The notes under the pieces were generated by a model. The model worked only from the letters and a program-made list of their open reading frames with translations, was not told the DNA's origin and made no database searches. The position numbers were made by a program, and so were the translations under genes. Of a stretch of DNA of 64,000 nucleotides, positions 55,511 to 64,000 are shown in pieces; the first letter of the stretch is position 1; the number at the start of each line of letters is the position of its first letter. Where the stretch lies: assembly GCA_016463765.1 (NCBI GenBank), contig JAEMQS010000011.1, forward strand, positions 24,379-88,378, read 5' to 3'. The stretch comes from Solirubrobacteraceae bacterium (lineage in GTDB: Bacteria > Actinomycetota > Thermoleophilia > Solirubrobacterales > Solirubrobacteraceae).

Positions 55511-58215
55511 GGTAGCTCAGCTCCCGCGGCGGCGTCATCGAGAATGAGCAGCCGCGGGCTGTCGGTCACCGGCATCTCGACGACGAGCCAGCCGTCGCCG
55601 GTGCGGCGCACGACGTCGACCGGCACCTCGTCGCCGGTCAGCGGGTCGACCGCACTGGCCTGGACGCGTGACGCGTTCGTCCCGCCGATGGTCAGCTGGT
55701 AGCGCTCCTCGGGCAGGTCGAACCGGGCCGGTCCGCCGCCGTCGCCGTACTCGCGCGCGAGGTTCCGGGTCATGACGTAGACGGGCACGACGAACCGGTC
55801 ATCCGCCGCCTGGAACGGCAGGAACGCCAGGACGTCGCGGTCGTGCAGGTCGGGGTGGGCGGCCGAGCCGTCACCTGTGAACTGGGTGCGCCCGCCGTAG
55901 TCGCCGATCGACGCCAGCGTCAGCGCCCGCGCGGTCGTCACCTCGCCGTCGCCGAGCGCCCCGACGAGCCGGCGGACACCGTCCATCACCGGGCCGCCCG
56001 TGCGGTCCCCGGGATAGGCGCCCGTCTCGCGCAGCAGCCGCCAGAAGTCACCGCCGATCAGTCCCCACTCGCCGTCCGCCGCCGCGTACAGATCGACCTG
56101 CCGGAACCCCTGATGGACGAACGCGACGAAGGTCCGCAGCGCGGCCTTCGCCCGCATCCGTGCGACGTCGTCGTCGGAGAGGTCCAGCCCGAGCGTCTCC
56201 TGTGCCCAGCCGGTCTCCAGGCCGATCTCCGTCATCCACAGCTCAGGGACGTTCCCGCCCGGCGTGGCGACGGTGCGCCCGTGCGCGACCGGCGGGTTCA
56301 CGGTCAGGTCCTCCCAGGGCGACAGGTCGCGCGCGAGGGTCTCGGTCCGGATGCCGGCCAGCCAGAACTCAGGGAAGAACGCGTCGTACGTCGGGACGAA
56401 CGGGTCGCTCCACGTGCCGTCGGCCTCCGAGCGGGTGCCGGTCGGCGCGCCCGTCGCGTCGACGGGGCGGTTGAAGCGCAGGCCGTCAGGCGGGTCCCCG
56501 GTCATGATGTCCGGGAAGCGCAGGTTGCGGGGGTAGAAGTGCTTGCTCAGCGCGTCGAGACCTGCGGGGGACGTCGCGCCGCTGTCCCAGGGCCGCTGCG
56601 AGGCGAAGCCGTTCGTGACGCGCACGCCGGCGAGGTCGTTCGCGGGGTCGCGGATCCAGCTCAGTGTGCGGTCGACGATGACCTGGTCGGCCAGGCCCCG
56701 ATCGAATGGGTCCGGCTCGAAGTAGTTGTTCACATCCCAGAACGATGCGTTGAGGTTCAGCTCGTTGGAGACCTCGACGTCGAACGCCGTCGTGCCCAGC
56801 ATGGAGCGCACGAAGCCCGTCGTCGCCTCGACGTACGCCAGCCATCCACGCATGGTCTCCTCGCTGTACGGATTGGGCGCGCCGTCGTCGTGGACCGGCG
56901 GGGAGAACGGCACGTAGCGCAGCACCGTCGCCGGGAGCGTGGCGCCCGCGGGGATCACCCCGGCGCGGCCGCGTGGCAGGACCAGCGGCTGGGAGAGGAC
57001 CGCGACGTTCCCGGGCTTGAGCTCGGTGATGAGCGCCTGCGCCCCGAACGTGCCGTCGAACCCGGTGTAGGGCGGGATGACCGCCGCGGCGCTCTCGGCG
57101 GTGAGCTGGACCTCCGTGTCGCCGGCCTCGGCCTCGGCGGCGAGGGTCAGGTCCAGCGTGAACGACGGCGCAGGCCGCTGGTCGTTGGAGTTCAGCAGGA
57201 TGAGCGGCCGCAGCCCGGCGTCGCGGACCGCGCAGAGGGCCCGCTCGAAGCGCGCGCGGTGGATGAGTCGCGTGGGGTCCTCGTAGGCGAAGTCGCCCCA
57301 GGGGATCTCGATGCGCGCGCGGCGGAACCCGCTGGCGGCCAGCAGGCGCGCCACGGCCTCCATGTCCTCGGTCTCCGGATTGAAGTTGATGCCGAGCGCG
57401 TTGCGCAGCCGGGCGGCGGGCGGCGTGTCGAGGAAGGCGCGCCACGGCTGCAGCCAGTGCGACCGCGAGTGAAACGGCAGTGACGCAAGGTGGCGCTGGT
57501 CGATGGGGTCGGTGACGACCCCCGCGAACGGGGTCGCGCCCGACGGCGTGGCAGCGGGCGCGTCGTCCGTCCCCGGCGCAGGCGTGCCGCGCGGCTCGGC
57601 GGCCGGCGCGGGCGGATCGGGTGTCCGTGGCGCGGGCGCGCAGCGGGGCAGGTCGGGACCGGGAGCCGGGACGGAGTCCGGGACGGGCGGCGACGGGCGC
57701 GGCGTGACGTCGAGCGCCTGCGGGATCGCCACGACCGCTCCGGCGCCGGTCGCCGGCGGCGCGGGCGCGGCGCGCAGCCGCACCTCCACCTCGGCCAGCC
57801 CGCCACCTGGGCGCCGGGCCGATCGCCCTGAGATCCGCACGAACCGCGCGCTGCGGCCCCCGAGAGCCACGGCGCGCCATGAACCGCCGCGCAGGTCGAC
57901 GGTGCGCACGCCGCGAAAGCGCCGCCCGTCCGTGGAGACGGCGATCGTGACGTCATCGATGCTGCGCGGGGCGAGCACCCTCACGCGGTCGAGCGCGGCG
58001 GCGCGCGTGAGCCGCCCCCGCCACGTCCACGCACCGGCCCGGCGCGCACGCCAGACGGTCGCTCTGCGGCCGTCCGTCGCCAGCGCGGCGCCCGCCCCGC
58101 TCGCCGAGCTCGACGCGGTCGCGCCGGAGAACACCGCCTGCTCAGCGGCGACGGCCGGGGCCGCGCCGCCCGCCGGGAGCAGCAGGGCGGCCACCACCAC
58201 GGACCAGCGGATCAC
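55507..58215 (-). CDS. secreted discoidin-like domain plus clan-A glycosidase-like protein (902 aa)
   Basis: GTG 58215 starts a signal peptide (IRWSVVVAALLLPAGGAAPAVA). Residues ~28-150 are an F5/8-type C (discoidin-like) beta domain with ATDGRRATVWRA and FVRISGRS. A Pro/Ala-rich linker (~150-240) comes next, then a large TIM-barrel region. EVSNELNLN (about residue 482) and ELWMTEIGLET (about residue 662) are candidate acid/base and nucleophile glutamates. A C-terminal beta domain ends the protein. It is probably a large extracellular glycan-active enzyme or binding protein, coupled by GTGA overlaps to glycosyltransferases on both sides. Confidence 0.78.
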   Translation of the reverse strand: MIRWSVVVAALLLPAGGAAPAVAAEQAVFSGATASSSASGAGAALATDGRRATVWRARRAGAWTWRGRLTRAAALDRVRVLAPRSIDDVTIAVSTDGRRFRGVRTVDLRGGSWRAVALGGRSARFVRISGRSARRPGGGLAEVEVRLRAAPAPPATGAGAVVAIPQALDVTPRPSPPVPDSVPAPGPDLPRCAPAPRTPDPPAPAAEPRGTPAPGTDDAPAATPSGATPFAGVVTDPIDQRHLASLPFHSRSHWLQPWRAFLDTPPAARLRNALGINFNPETEDMEAVARLLAASGFRRARIEIPWGDFAYEDPTRLIHRARFERALCAVRDAGLRPLILLNSNDQRPAPSFTLDLTLAAEAEAGDTEVQLTAESAAAVIPPYTGFDGTFGAQALITELKPGNVAVLSQPLVLPRGRAGVIPAGATLPATVLRYVPFSPPVHDDGAPNPYSEETMRGWLAYVEATTGFVRSMLGTTAFDVEVSNELNLNASFWDVNNYFEPDPFDRGLADQVIVDRTLSWIRDPANDLAGVRVTNGFASQRPWDSGATSPAGLDALSKHFYPRNLRFPDIMTGDPPDGLRFNRPVDATGAPTGTRSEADGTWSDPFVPTYDAFFPEFWLAGIRTETLARDLSPWEDLTVNPPVAHGRTVATPGGNVPELWMTEIGLETGWAQETLGLDLSDDDVARMRAKAALRTFVAFVHQGFRQVDLYAAADGEWGLIGGDFWRLLRETGAYPGDRTGGPVMDGVRRLVGALGDGEVTTARALTLASIGDYGGRTQFTGDGSAAHPDLHDRDVLAFLPFQAADDRFVVPVYVMTRNLAREYGDGGGPARFDLPEERYQLTIGGTNASRVQASAVDPLTGDEVPVDVVRRTGDGWLVVEMPVTDSPRLLILDDAAAGAELP

Positions 58216-59420
58216 ACCGGTGTCACCGCGCGCTGACTGAGGACCTCGCCGTAGAACGACAGCATCTTCTCGACAATCGGCTCGGGTTCGTAGCAGCGCA
58301 CGGTCTCCCGCGCGTGCTCGCCGATCTCGGCGCGCTTCGGGCGCGGCCCTGCGGCCACCCGCAGCGCACGAGCCAAGTCGTCCACATCCCCGGGCTGGTG
58401 CAGGATGCCGTCGACACCGTCGGTCATGTACTCCGGGGTGCCGCCGGCGTTGCTCGCGATCACCGGCAGCCCGGCGCCCATGCCCTCGATCACGACGCCG
58501 GGGAGCGGGTCCGCCGAGATCGACGCGTGCACCAGGACGTCGATGTGCCGCAGCTCTTCGTTGATGTCCTCGATGAAGCCGAGGAAGTCGACCCGGTCGG
58601 CGATGCCGAGCCTCGCCGCGAGGTCGTGCAGTCCCTCTTCGTAGTCCCGCTCGCCGAACATCGCGTTGCCGATGATGCGGGCGCGCACCGGGCCTTCGGG
58701 AAACGCGCGGGCGAACGCTTCCAGGAAGACGTGCTGGCCCTTCCAGTGCGTCAGGCGGCCGACCATGCCGATGACGGAGACCTCGTCGCGGACTTCGACG
58801 GGCGCTTCCGGGCGCGGGACGGGGAACGGGATCACGCCGGTGACCATGCCCCGCCGCCGGTGGCCCGCGGCGCGCAGCACCGACTGCGACGGCGCGAGCA
58901 AGCCGTCCGGAAGCGTCCCTGCCAGCAGGCGCATCGGGGGGACGACCCGCGGGGGCAGGTACTCCGGGATGAGGTGGTCGTGCAGATGCCAGATCGTCGG
59001 GATGCCCGCCATACGCCCCGCGACCGCGCCGTACGGCCCGGACTTCAGCGAGATCGCGTGGACAAGGTCCGGCCGCCGGGCGGCAAGTTCGGTGCGCAGC
59101 CGCAGGACGTACTGCGAGAGCTGCGTCGCCGCTGTGACCTGCTGGCGGCCGAAGCGCATCTGGCCGCGCGTGAGCGAGCGCGTGTCCTCGGCGAGCGGGA
59201 GGACGACGACCTCGGCTCCGGCCTCCTCGAGCGCCGGGACCAGATCGCCGTTCTCCGCGAGGATGACGGTGGACTCGACGCGGCCGCGCGTCGCCTCGAT
59301 GAAGCGGCGCAGGCCGATCTCCGCACCTGAATGGCGCGCGGCGTGAGAGAGGTAGACGACGCGCACAGTGTCCGTAGCGTAATCCAAGGAGGCCGACTGC
59401 GATGTGACCTGGTCACACAT
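58212..59420 (-). CDS. glycosyltransferase family 4
   Basis: 402 residues from ATG 59420. A GTG at 59366 (VRVVYLSHAARHSGAEIGL) matches where such proteins usually begin. GT-B motifs are IGMVGRLTHWKGQHVFLEAF, LVHASISADPLPGVVIEGMGAG (E-x7 region) and GLPVIASNAGGTPEYM. The early HSGAEIGLRR loop is typical. The stop overlaps the discoidin protein's GTG. A 15-base palindrome lies in the first codons of the longer form, which favours the shorter start. Confidence 0.88.
   Translation of the reverse strand: MCDQVTSQSASLDYATDTVRVVYLSHAARHSGAEIGLRRFIEATRGRVESTVILAENGDLVPALEEAGAEVVVLPLAEDTRSLTRGQMRFGRQQVTAATQLSQYVLRLRTELAARRPDLVHAISLKSGPYGAVAGRMAGIPTIWHLHDHLIPEYLPPRVVPPMRLLAGTLPDGLLAPSQSVLRAAGHRRRGMVTGVIPFPVPRPEAPVEVRDEVSVIGMVGRLTHWKGQHVFLEAFARAFPEGPVRARIIGNAMFGERDYEEGLHDLAARLGIADRVDFLGFIEDINEELRHIDVLVHASISADPLPGVVIEGMGAGLPVIASNAGGTPEYMTDGVDGILHQPGDVDDLARALRVAAGPRPKRAEIGEHARETVRCYEPEPIVEKMLSFYGEVLSQRAVTPV
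59403..59417. promoter_or_regulatory. palindrome TGTGACCTGGTCACA
   Basis: Seven-base arms around one T, at the start of the glycosyltransferase gene. It resembles the CRP/GlxR half sites TGTGA/TCACA, but with five instead of six bases between. It would be an upstream operator if the gene starts at GTG 59366. Confidence 0.4.
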
Positions 59421-59479
59421 CCCGCCGTCGGGACCGACAACCGGTCGCTACCGCGTCCCCGGGTGTCCGTGATACACGG

Positions 59480-60622
59480 TCATCCGGTGCGCTCGGGTAC
59501 CGGGACCGCTTCGGGCCTTCGATCCCGCTCCGCGCGCCCGGGCGCCAGGGGTCGTTCGACATGCCGGTGAAACAGCCAGCCGCCGAGCAACGACGCGCCG
59601 ACAGCCAGTGGCAGCAGGAGCAACAGCGTCCCGATGTCGCCCACGCCGTGCCCCGCCGGTCGCAGCACCGTGAGCCACGTCCCGTGCACGATCGGGGCGT
59701 GGACGAGGTACAGGCTGAGCGAGACGGCGCCCATCCACACGACCGCGCGCCACTCGAGCAGCCGCCGCAGCGCCGTGAGACGCCCGGTCCCAAGGCCCAC
59801 CAGCAGGCAGCAGACGGCAAGGGCGAACGGGACGTGGTTGAGGTGGTTCAGGGGCGCGGCGGCCCACACGACGAACAGGGCGATCGCCAGTGCCGGCCAC
59901 GGAGGGCGCCGCTCGCGCCCGTGAATCGTGACCACGCCCTGCGCGCGGACGATCGCCAGCGTCGCCATCCCCGCGGCGAACACGCCGACGAAGTGCAACT
60001 GCCGCAGGACGAGCAGCGCCCCCGTGTTCAGGAACGCGGCGACCGCGATCGGCGTCGTCACGGCCAGCGCCCAGACGGCCACCCGCCCGATGCCCCACCG
60101 CACGGCGCACGCAAGCAGCACGGGGAAGAGCAGGTACAGATGGAACGTCAGCGCGATCGACCACAGCGGATGGTTGATCGCGTACGGCTGACCGATGACG
60201 TCCTGCGCGACCAGGGCGTGGCCCACGACGTCCAGCCCAGTGAAGGGCACCGAGATGTCCCAGTGCGCCCCGGTCTCCTCGCTCAGGACGGTCAGCCCGA
60301 GCACGATCGACACCGCCAGCACGACGTAGTACGCGGGCAGCAGGCGCCGCGCCCGGCGGCGCAGGAACGGCCCCGGCCCGTCGGGCAGCGCCCAGCCCCG
60401 CCGGTGTGCGGACATCGACAGCGTGTACCCCGAGAGGACGATGAACACCGTGACGCCGAGCCCGCTCAGCATCATCGAGCTCGTCGCGAGCTTGGTCAGC
60501 CCGGTCGGGTGCACGCCCTGGTCCAGCGGATAGACCGTCAGGTACGTGTGGTGGAGGATCACCTGGAGGGCCGCGAGGCCGCGGAGGCCGTCGAGGTAGC
60601 GGGTCCGCGGGGCGCCAGACAC
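59480..60622 (-). CDS. acyltransferase family 3 (OafA/YrhL-like) membrane protein
   Basis: 380 residues from GTG 60622, two bases after the stop of the upstream glycosyltransferase. About ten transmembrane helices. The N-terminal motif RYLDGLRGLAALQVILHH holds the conserved His pair, and the ARRLLPAYY motif (RRxxRLxPxY type) follows. It probably O-acylates sugar residues of the surface polysaccharide. Confidence 0.9.
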   Translation of the reverse strand: MSGAPRTRYLDGLRGLAALQVILHHTYLTVYPLDQGVHPTGLTKLATSSMMLSGLGVTVFIVLSGYTLSMSAHRRGWALPDGPGPFLRRRARRLLPAYYVVLAVSIVLGLTVLSEETGAHWDISVPFTGLDVVGHALVAQDVIGQPYAINHPLWSIALTFHLYLLFPVLLACAVRWGIGRVAVWALAVTTPIAVAAFLNTGALLVLRQLHFVGVFAAGMATLAIVRAQGVVTIHGRERRPPWPALAIALFVVWAAAPLNHLNHVPFALAVCCLLVGLGTGRLTALRRLLEWRAVVWMGAVSLSLYLVHAPIVHGTWLTVLRPAGHGVGDIGTLLLLLPLAVGASLLGGWLFHRHVERPLAPGRAERDRRPEAVPVPERTG

Positions 60623-60624
60623 GG

Positions 60625-61890
60625 TCAGGCGTCCTGCGCGCGCGCCATCCGGTCCTCCTCGAGTGCGGCCACCAGGGCGGCGACCCGCCGCTCGTTGGTG
60701 CGCTCCTCCAGCAGGAGCTGCCGCGCCCGCCGGACGTCGTCCGTGCTGGTGCCCGCGACCGCGGCGTCGAGCGCCGCGAGCCATGCGTCGGTGCCCGTCG
60801 CCACGGTGATCGCCTCGGGCGCGCGCGCCGCCGCGGCGGCGGTGTCCGGGACGTCCGAGGCGACGACGGGCAGTCCCGACGCCAGGTAGTCGGCGAGCTT
60901 CAGGAACGAGTTGCCGTGGGAGAACGCGCCGGTCCGCACCGGAATCACGCCGACATCGAAGCGCGCGATGGCCCGCAGCGCGCGGTCGTACGGGAGCAGC
61001 CCGGTGAAGACCACGTTCTCACGCCGGTGCAGCGCGCGCGGCGCGGCCACCGGATCGTGGCCGACGAACAGGAACGTCCAGTCCGGACGGCGCTCGGCGA
61101 GCGCCTCCAGCAGCGTCCAGTTCATCCGTTCGGTCAGTCCGCCGGCATACCCGATCACCGGCCCGGTGCGACCGTCCAGCCCGGGGAGCGCCATCGGGGG
61201 CTCCGCGCTGACGCGCTCGAACAGCCGCAGGTCGATCGGCGACGCCGCGACCTCGAGCCGCCGGTGCCCGTCGTCGCGTTCCTCCAACAGCCCCGGGGAG
61301 ACCACCCACGTCCGGTCCACCGCATCGAGGAGCCGTTCCTCCAGCGCGCGGACCCGGGCGGCGGGCACGACGCGCCCCGGCATGGTGGCGTGGTCGTCCG
61401 TGCAGTCATACGCACTCGCGGCGACCGGCAGGGACTGCACGAGCTCGGGCAGCTCGGGCCAGTAACAGAGCAGCAGGCACGCCTCCTCGCCGCGGTCGCG
61501 CAGCCACCCGTGCACGACGTCGGTGAGCACGCTGACGGCGTGCCGGCGCAGGGGCTCGGGGTAGGCGAGCGGCGCGTAGGCGACGGGGCCGCGCAGCGGC
61601 GCGATCCACAGCCGCTCCTCCACGCGCCGGGGACGCATCCCGCCGGCGGCGATCCGCGCCACACGGCCAGGCTCGACGTACCGGCCGCGCCCCTGCAGGA
61701 CGCTCAGCAGACTGCCGCCGAGCTCACTGTGCAGGTACAGGACCGTCCGCTCGCGCGCGAGCTCTCGCACGGTGATCGTGGAGACCTGGTTCATCGCGAT
61801 CGAGTAGTCGTACCCGCCGACGACGACGATCGGCAGATCCGGCCGCGATGAAGCGACCGGCCCGACCCCTTGTGGCCCCCACGCGGTCAC
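60625..61890 (-). CDS. glycosyltransferase (GT-B, family 1/4-like)
   Basis: 421 residues from GTG 61890 (VTAWGPQGVGPVASSRPDLPIV). Motifs are PVIGYAGGLTERMNWTLLEAL, FLFVGHDPV, and the donor-site loop GNSFLKLADYLASGLPVVASDVPD. YDCTDDHATMPG is like the DDH block of cell-surface GTs. No membrane segment. Part of the same minus-strand operon between flippase and acyltransferase. Confidence 0.85.
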   Translation of the reverse strand: MTAWGPQGVGPVASSRPDLPIVVVGGYDYSIAMNQVSTITVRELARERTVLYLHSELGGSLLSVLQGRGRYVEPGRVARIAAGGMRPRRVEERLWIAPLRGPVAYAPLAYPEPLRRHAVSVLTDVVHGWLRDRGEEACLLLCYWPELPELVQSLPVAASAYDCTDDHATMPGRVVPAARVRALEERLLDAVDRTWVVSPGLLEERDDGHRRLEVAASPIDLRLFERVSAEPPMALPGLDGRTGPVIGYAGGLTERMNWTLLEALAERRPDWTFLFVGHDPVAAPRALHRRENVVFTGLLPYDRALRAIARFDVGVIPVRTGAFSHGNSFLKLADYLASGLPVVASDVPDTAAAAARAPEAITVATGTDAWLAALDAAVAGTSTDDVRRARQLLLEERTNERRVAALVAALEEDRMARAQDA

Positions 61891-61930
61891 GAGAGCGCCG
61901 GAGGGTAGAGGGTCCTGAAGGTCGCGACAA

Positions 61931-63271
61931 TCACGGCGCGGTGGGGCTCCGCTGACCATCCGGCACCGGCGCCGCCTGGGTCCGCCGGCGGCCGCCCCAG
62001 ACCACCATGGCCAGGCCGCCGATCGCGGCGAGGCCCTCCGCCGCGACAACCGCCCAGGCCATGCCGATCGCGCCGTGCATCGACGCCAGGACACTGCCGA
62101 GGATGACGTTTGAGATCCCTGCGATCAGGGCGATGGCGACGACGAGCCGGTCGCGATGGAGCGTCATGAGCCACACGCCGAACACGACCGCGACGACGTT
62201 GATCGGGATGATGATCGCCAGGACGCGGAGGACCGGGACCGCGTCCGCCACGAACGCGTCGCCGTAGATGAGCCGGATGATCGGCTCTCCCAGGAAGATC
62301 AGGATCAGGGTGATCGCGACCGCGGGCAGCGCGGCCACCGCGACGGCGATGGCGAGCAGGCGCTTCGCGCGGTCGCTCTCGCCGGCGGTGTGCAGCGCGG
62401 TCATGCGCGGGATGACCGCGGCGCCGATCGGCCCGAGCAGGGTGATCGCGACGCGCACGAGCCGTTCGCCGGCGCCGAAGTGGGCGACCTCGTCGCTGGG
62501 GGCGAAGAAGCCGAGGAGCACGACGTTGAGCGCGGTGTAGAGCGTCACCGCGAGCGTCGCGACGAAGATCGTCGAGCCGTACTTCAGCTCGGACAGCGAA
62601 TGGCGCCAGATCGGCCGGCGGAACTCGACGTCCCGGTACATGAGCCAGTCGGCGACGAGGAGCGGCCCGACCGACGACGCCGTGAACAGGGCCATCACGA
62701 TCCACGCGTCCGACGGGCTCTTCACGAGCACGAACGTCAGCACCGCGCCGACCGAGCGGAAGCCGAGCTGGATGACCGCCATCACGCGGATCCGCTCGAT
62801 GCCGAGGAAGTACCACGCGGGGGTCAGCCCGGTCGTCGCCGCCGCGATGTACGCCATGACGAGGAACTCGGGGTTCTCGCGCATCGTGGGCACGAGCAGG
62901 AGCGCGACCCCCGCGAAGAGCGCGGACAGCACCACGAGCGTCAGCTGTGCGCCGCGCACGCGCTGCACGACCCCGGCGAGCGCGTCGGGATCGTTCTGCA
63001 CCGACGCGACCGAGCGCACCCCGGTCAGGCCGAACCCCCAGTTGATGAAGGCCATCAGCGCGAACGCGAAACCCTGGGAGAAGATCACCAGACCGAGCGC
63101 CGCGGGCTCGAGCACGCGGGCGACGTACGGCAGCGTCACCAGCGGGACGATGAAGGTCGCCAGCTGCACGCCGTAGAGCCCGATCACGTTGCGGCTGACC
63201 GGGTGGCGGAGAGCTGTTCGTAGCCGAGTGAGCACGTGATGGGTCCGGTGGCGAGGGCCGCGGGGCCGCAT
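61931..63271 (-). CDS. Wzx-like polysaccharide flippase (MOP superfamily)
   Basis: Up to 446 residues. ATG 63271 and GTG 63235 (VLTRLRTALRHPVSRNVIGLYG) are both possible starts. About 12-14 transmembrane helices. GLYGVQLATFIVPLVTLPYVARVLEPAALG is the standard opening of RfbX/Wzx-type exporters. It moves lipid-linked repeat units across the membrane. It heads the minus-strand polysaccharide operon together with the GTs, acyltransferase and polymerase nearby. Confidence 0.88.
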   Translation of the reverse strand: MRPRGPRHRTHHVLTRLRTALRHPVSRNVIGLYGVQLATFIVPLVTLPYVARVLEPAALGLVIFSQGFAFALMAFINWGFGLTGVRSVASVQNDPDALAGVVQRVRGAQLTLVVLSALFAGVALLLVPTMRENPEFLVMAYIAAATTGLTPAWYFLGIERIRVMAVIQLGFRSVGAVLTFVLVKSPSDAWIVMALFTASSVGPLLVADWLMYRDVEFRRPIWRHSLSELKYGSTIFVATLAVTLYTALNVVLLGFFAPSDEVAHFGAGERLVRVAITLLGPIGAAVIPRMTALHTAGESDRAKRLLAIAVAVAALPAVAITLILIFLGEPIIRLIYGDAFVADAVPVLRVLAIIIPINVVAVVFGVWLMTLHRDRLVVAIALIAGISNVILGSVLASMHGAIGMAWAVVAAEGLAAIGGLAMVVWGGRRRTQAAPVPDGQRSPTAP

Positions 63272-63462
63272 AGGCTACGGACGCGTCGCCCCACAGCGTG
63301 TGCGCCTGACCACCGAACCGTGGAGTGCGCACCCCGGCGAAACGTCCAGCGCGCGCATCAGGCCCTCACGGCTCGCGATCTGGGGCCGACATCCCTCCCT
63401 AGGCCATACCGGCCTCATTCGACCGGCGTACTCCTGGCAGGGGGCAGCGCCGGCGTCCATGC

Positions 63463-64000
63463 ATGACCCGTCTTCGACCCCACACCACCGGGGCCGGTGT
63501 CGCTGCGCTCCTCGCTGCGGTGCTGTCCCTCACCCTCTTCGCGCTCCATGCGCCCGCGCTCGCCGCTCCGGCCGCCGAGTCCGCCACGCAGGCCGCCGCG
63601 GGCGGGCATGCGACCTGGCGCCCGCCCCGCCGCCCGACCTCGTCGTCGTGGCAGGCCGAGCTGACGGCCGCGGCGCCGATGAAGCATCTCGAGGTCCGCG
63701 TGCGCTCGCAGGGACGACGCACCTCGCAGCGCGTCCGGGTCCAGGTCTCCTCCGATGGGCGCCGCTTCCGGACGGTCCGGACGGTGCGCCTGACGTCCGG
63801 CGGCGTGCAGCGCATCGACCTCGGCGGTCGCCGTGGCACCCACGTGCGGCTGCAGGCCTACGGGGCGTGGGACGTGTGGCTGAACGAGGTGCGCCTGTAC
63901 TGGAAGCGCCTGCTGTCGCCGCCCACTCCGGCACCCGCACCGGCGCCCGCTCCGGCTCCGGCTCCAGCGCCCGCCCCGGCTCCAGCGCCCGCCCCGGAGC
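63463..64000 (+). CDS. secreted protein with discoidin-like domain, cut by the window end
   Basis: ATG 63463 starts a signal peptide (MTRLRPHTTGAGVAALLAAV to APALAA). A ~120-residue beta domain follows, with HLEVRVRSQGRR, VQVSSDGRRFRTVRTVRL and VRLQAYGAW, close in sentence to the discoidin-like domain of the protein at 55.5-58.2 kb. Next comes a Pro-Ala repeat linker, still open at base 64000. By analogy, a glycosidase-like domain may lie beyond. Confidence 0.75.
   Translation, partial: MTRLRPHTTGAGVAALLAAVLSLTLFALHAPALAAPAAESATQAAAGGHATWRPPRRPTSSSWQAELTAAAPMKHLEVRVRSQGRRTSQRVRVQVSSDGRRFRTVRTVRLTSGGVQRIDLGGRRGTHVRLQAYGAWDVWLNEVRLYWKRLLSPPTPAPAPAPAPAPAPAPAPAPAPAPE

Noticed and set aside
63910..64000. 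Pro-Ala codon repeat near the window end as a possible CRISPR or satellite.
   Set aside because: It is a coding low-complexity linker in frame with the secreted protein; there are no spacers.
1..64000. CRISPR arrays, transposases or insertion sequences.
   Set aside because: None seen on either strand: no regularly spaced repeats and no DDE or HUH transposase motifs. The only site-specific recombinase is the serine recombinase.

Overview
The window is very GC-rich (mostly above 70% by eye) and has the marks of a chromosome from an actinobacterium of the Thermoleophilia/Solirubrobacterales type. These are GTG starts, many GTGA/ATGA stop-start overlaps, secreted beta-rich proteins with Cys-Pro...Gly-Thr-Val repeats, and an InhA-like FabI beside a fabD-fabH-fabG-acpP-fabF operon. 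The assignment to that class is inference from gene content.

Layout. 0-22.8 kb is ordinary chromosome: the end of a multicopper oxidase, a large secreted repeat protein, and a catabolic neighbourhood (Zn alcohol dehydrogenase, SMP-30-like lactonase, HutC-type GntR regulator, alpha/beta hydrolase, homogentisate-dioxygenase-like enzyme, CoA-transferase, HMG-CoA-lyase-like enzyme). It continues with a diguanylate cyclase, an acetoacetyl-CoA synthetase, secreted proteins, tRNA-Val, a DHA2 exporter with its HxlR regulator, an SDR, two alpha/beta hydrolases and a DUF4333-type lipoprotein.

About 22.8-42.15 kb is a visibly different, less GC-rich block that I read as an integrated mobile element. 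It holds three ParB-like proteins and a DNA methyltransferase, a 25-residue membrane peptide between hairpins, and a phage-tail-like SGNH hydrolase as cargo. Unknown coiled-coil proteins and a chain of translationally coupled small genes follow. They lead into a VirD4/TraG-like ATPase, a replication-relaxation protein, a second DNA methyltransferase and a small DNA-binding protein. The block ends with an XRE repressor, an ImmA/IrrE protease and a large serine recombinase. The recombinase reading frame ends inside the 3' half of a tRNA-Glu gene on the opposite strand. No relaxase, ParA, VirB4 or complete transfer channel was recognised.

42.1-42.55 kb holds the most striking item: tRNA-Glu(UUC), followed by a tRNA-Lys(UUU) gene split by a 252-nt group I intron between positions 34 and 35. 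The intron core can be recognised by eye (P, R and S elements, a perfect six-pair P7, a U.G pair at the 5' splice site and a terminal G).

42.65-48.6 kb is type II fatty-acid synthesis (fabD-fabH-fabG-acpP-fabF, a TetR regulator, a DUF2283-like protein, and convergent fabI) with a small REP-like repeat cluster. 48.75-64 kb begins with a superfamily 2 helicase. It continues with a surface-polysaccharide/envelope locus: O-antigen-ligase-like polymerase with TPRs, two secreted clan-A glycosidase-like proteins, three glycosyltransferases, an acyltransferase, a Wzx-like flippase, and the start of another secreted discoidin-like protein.
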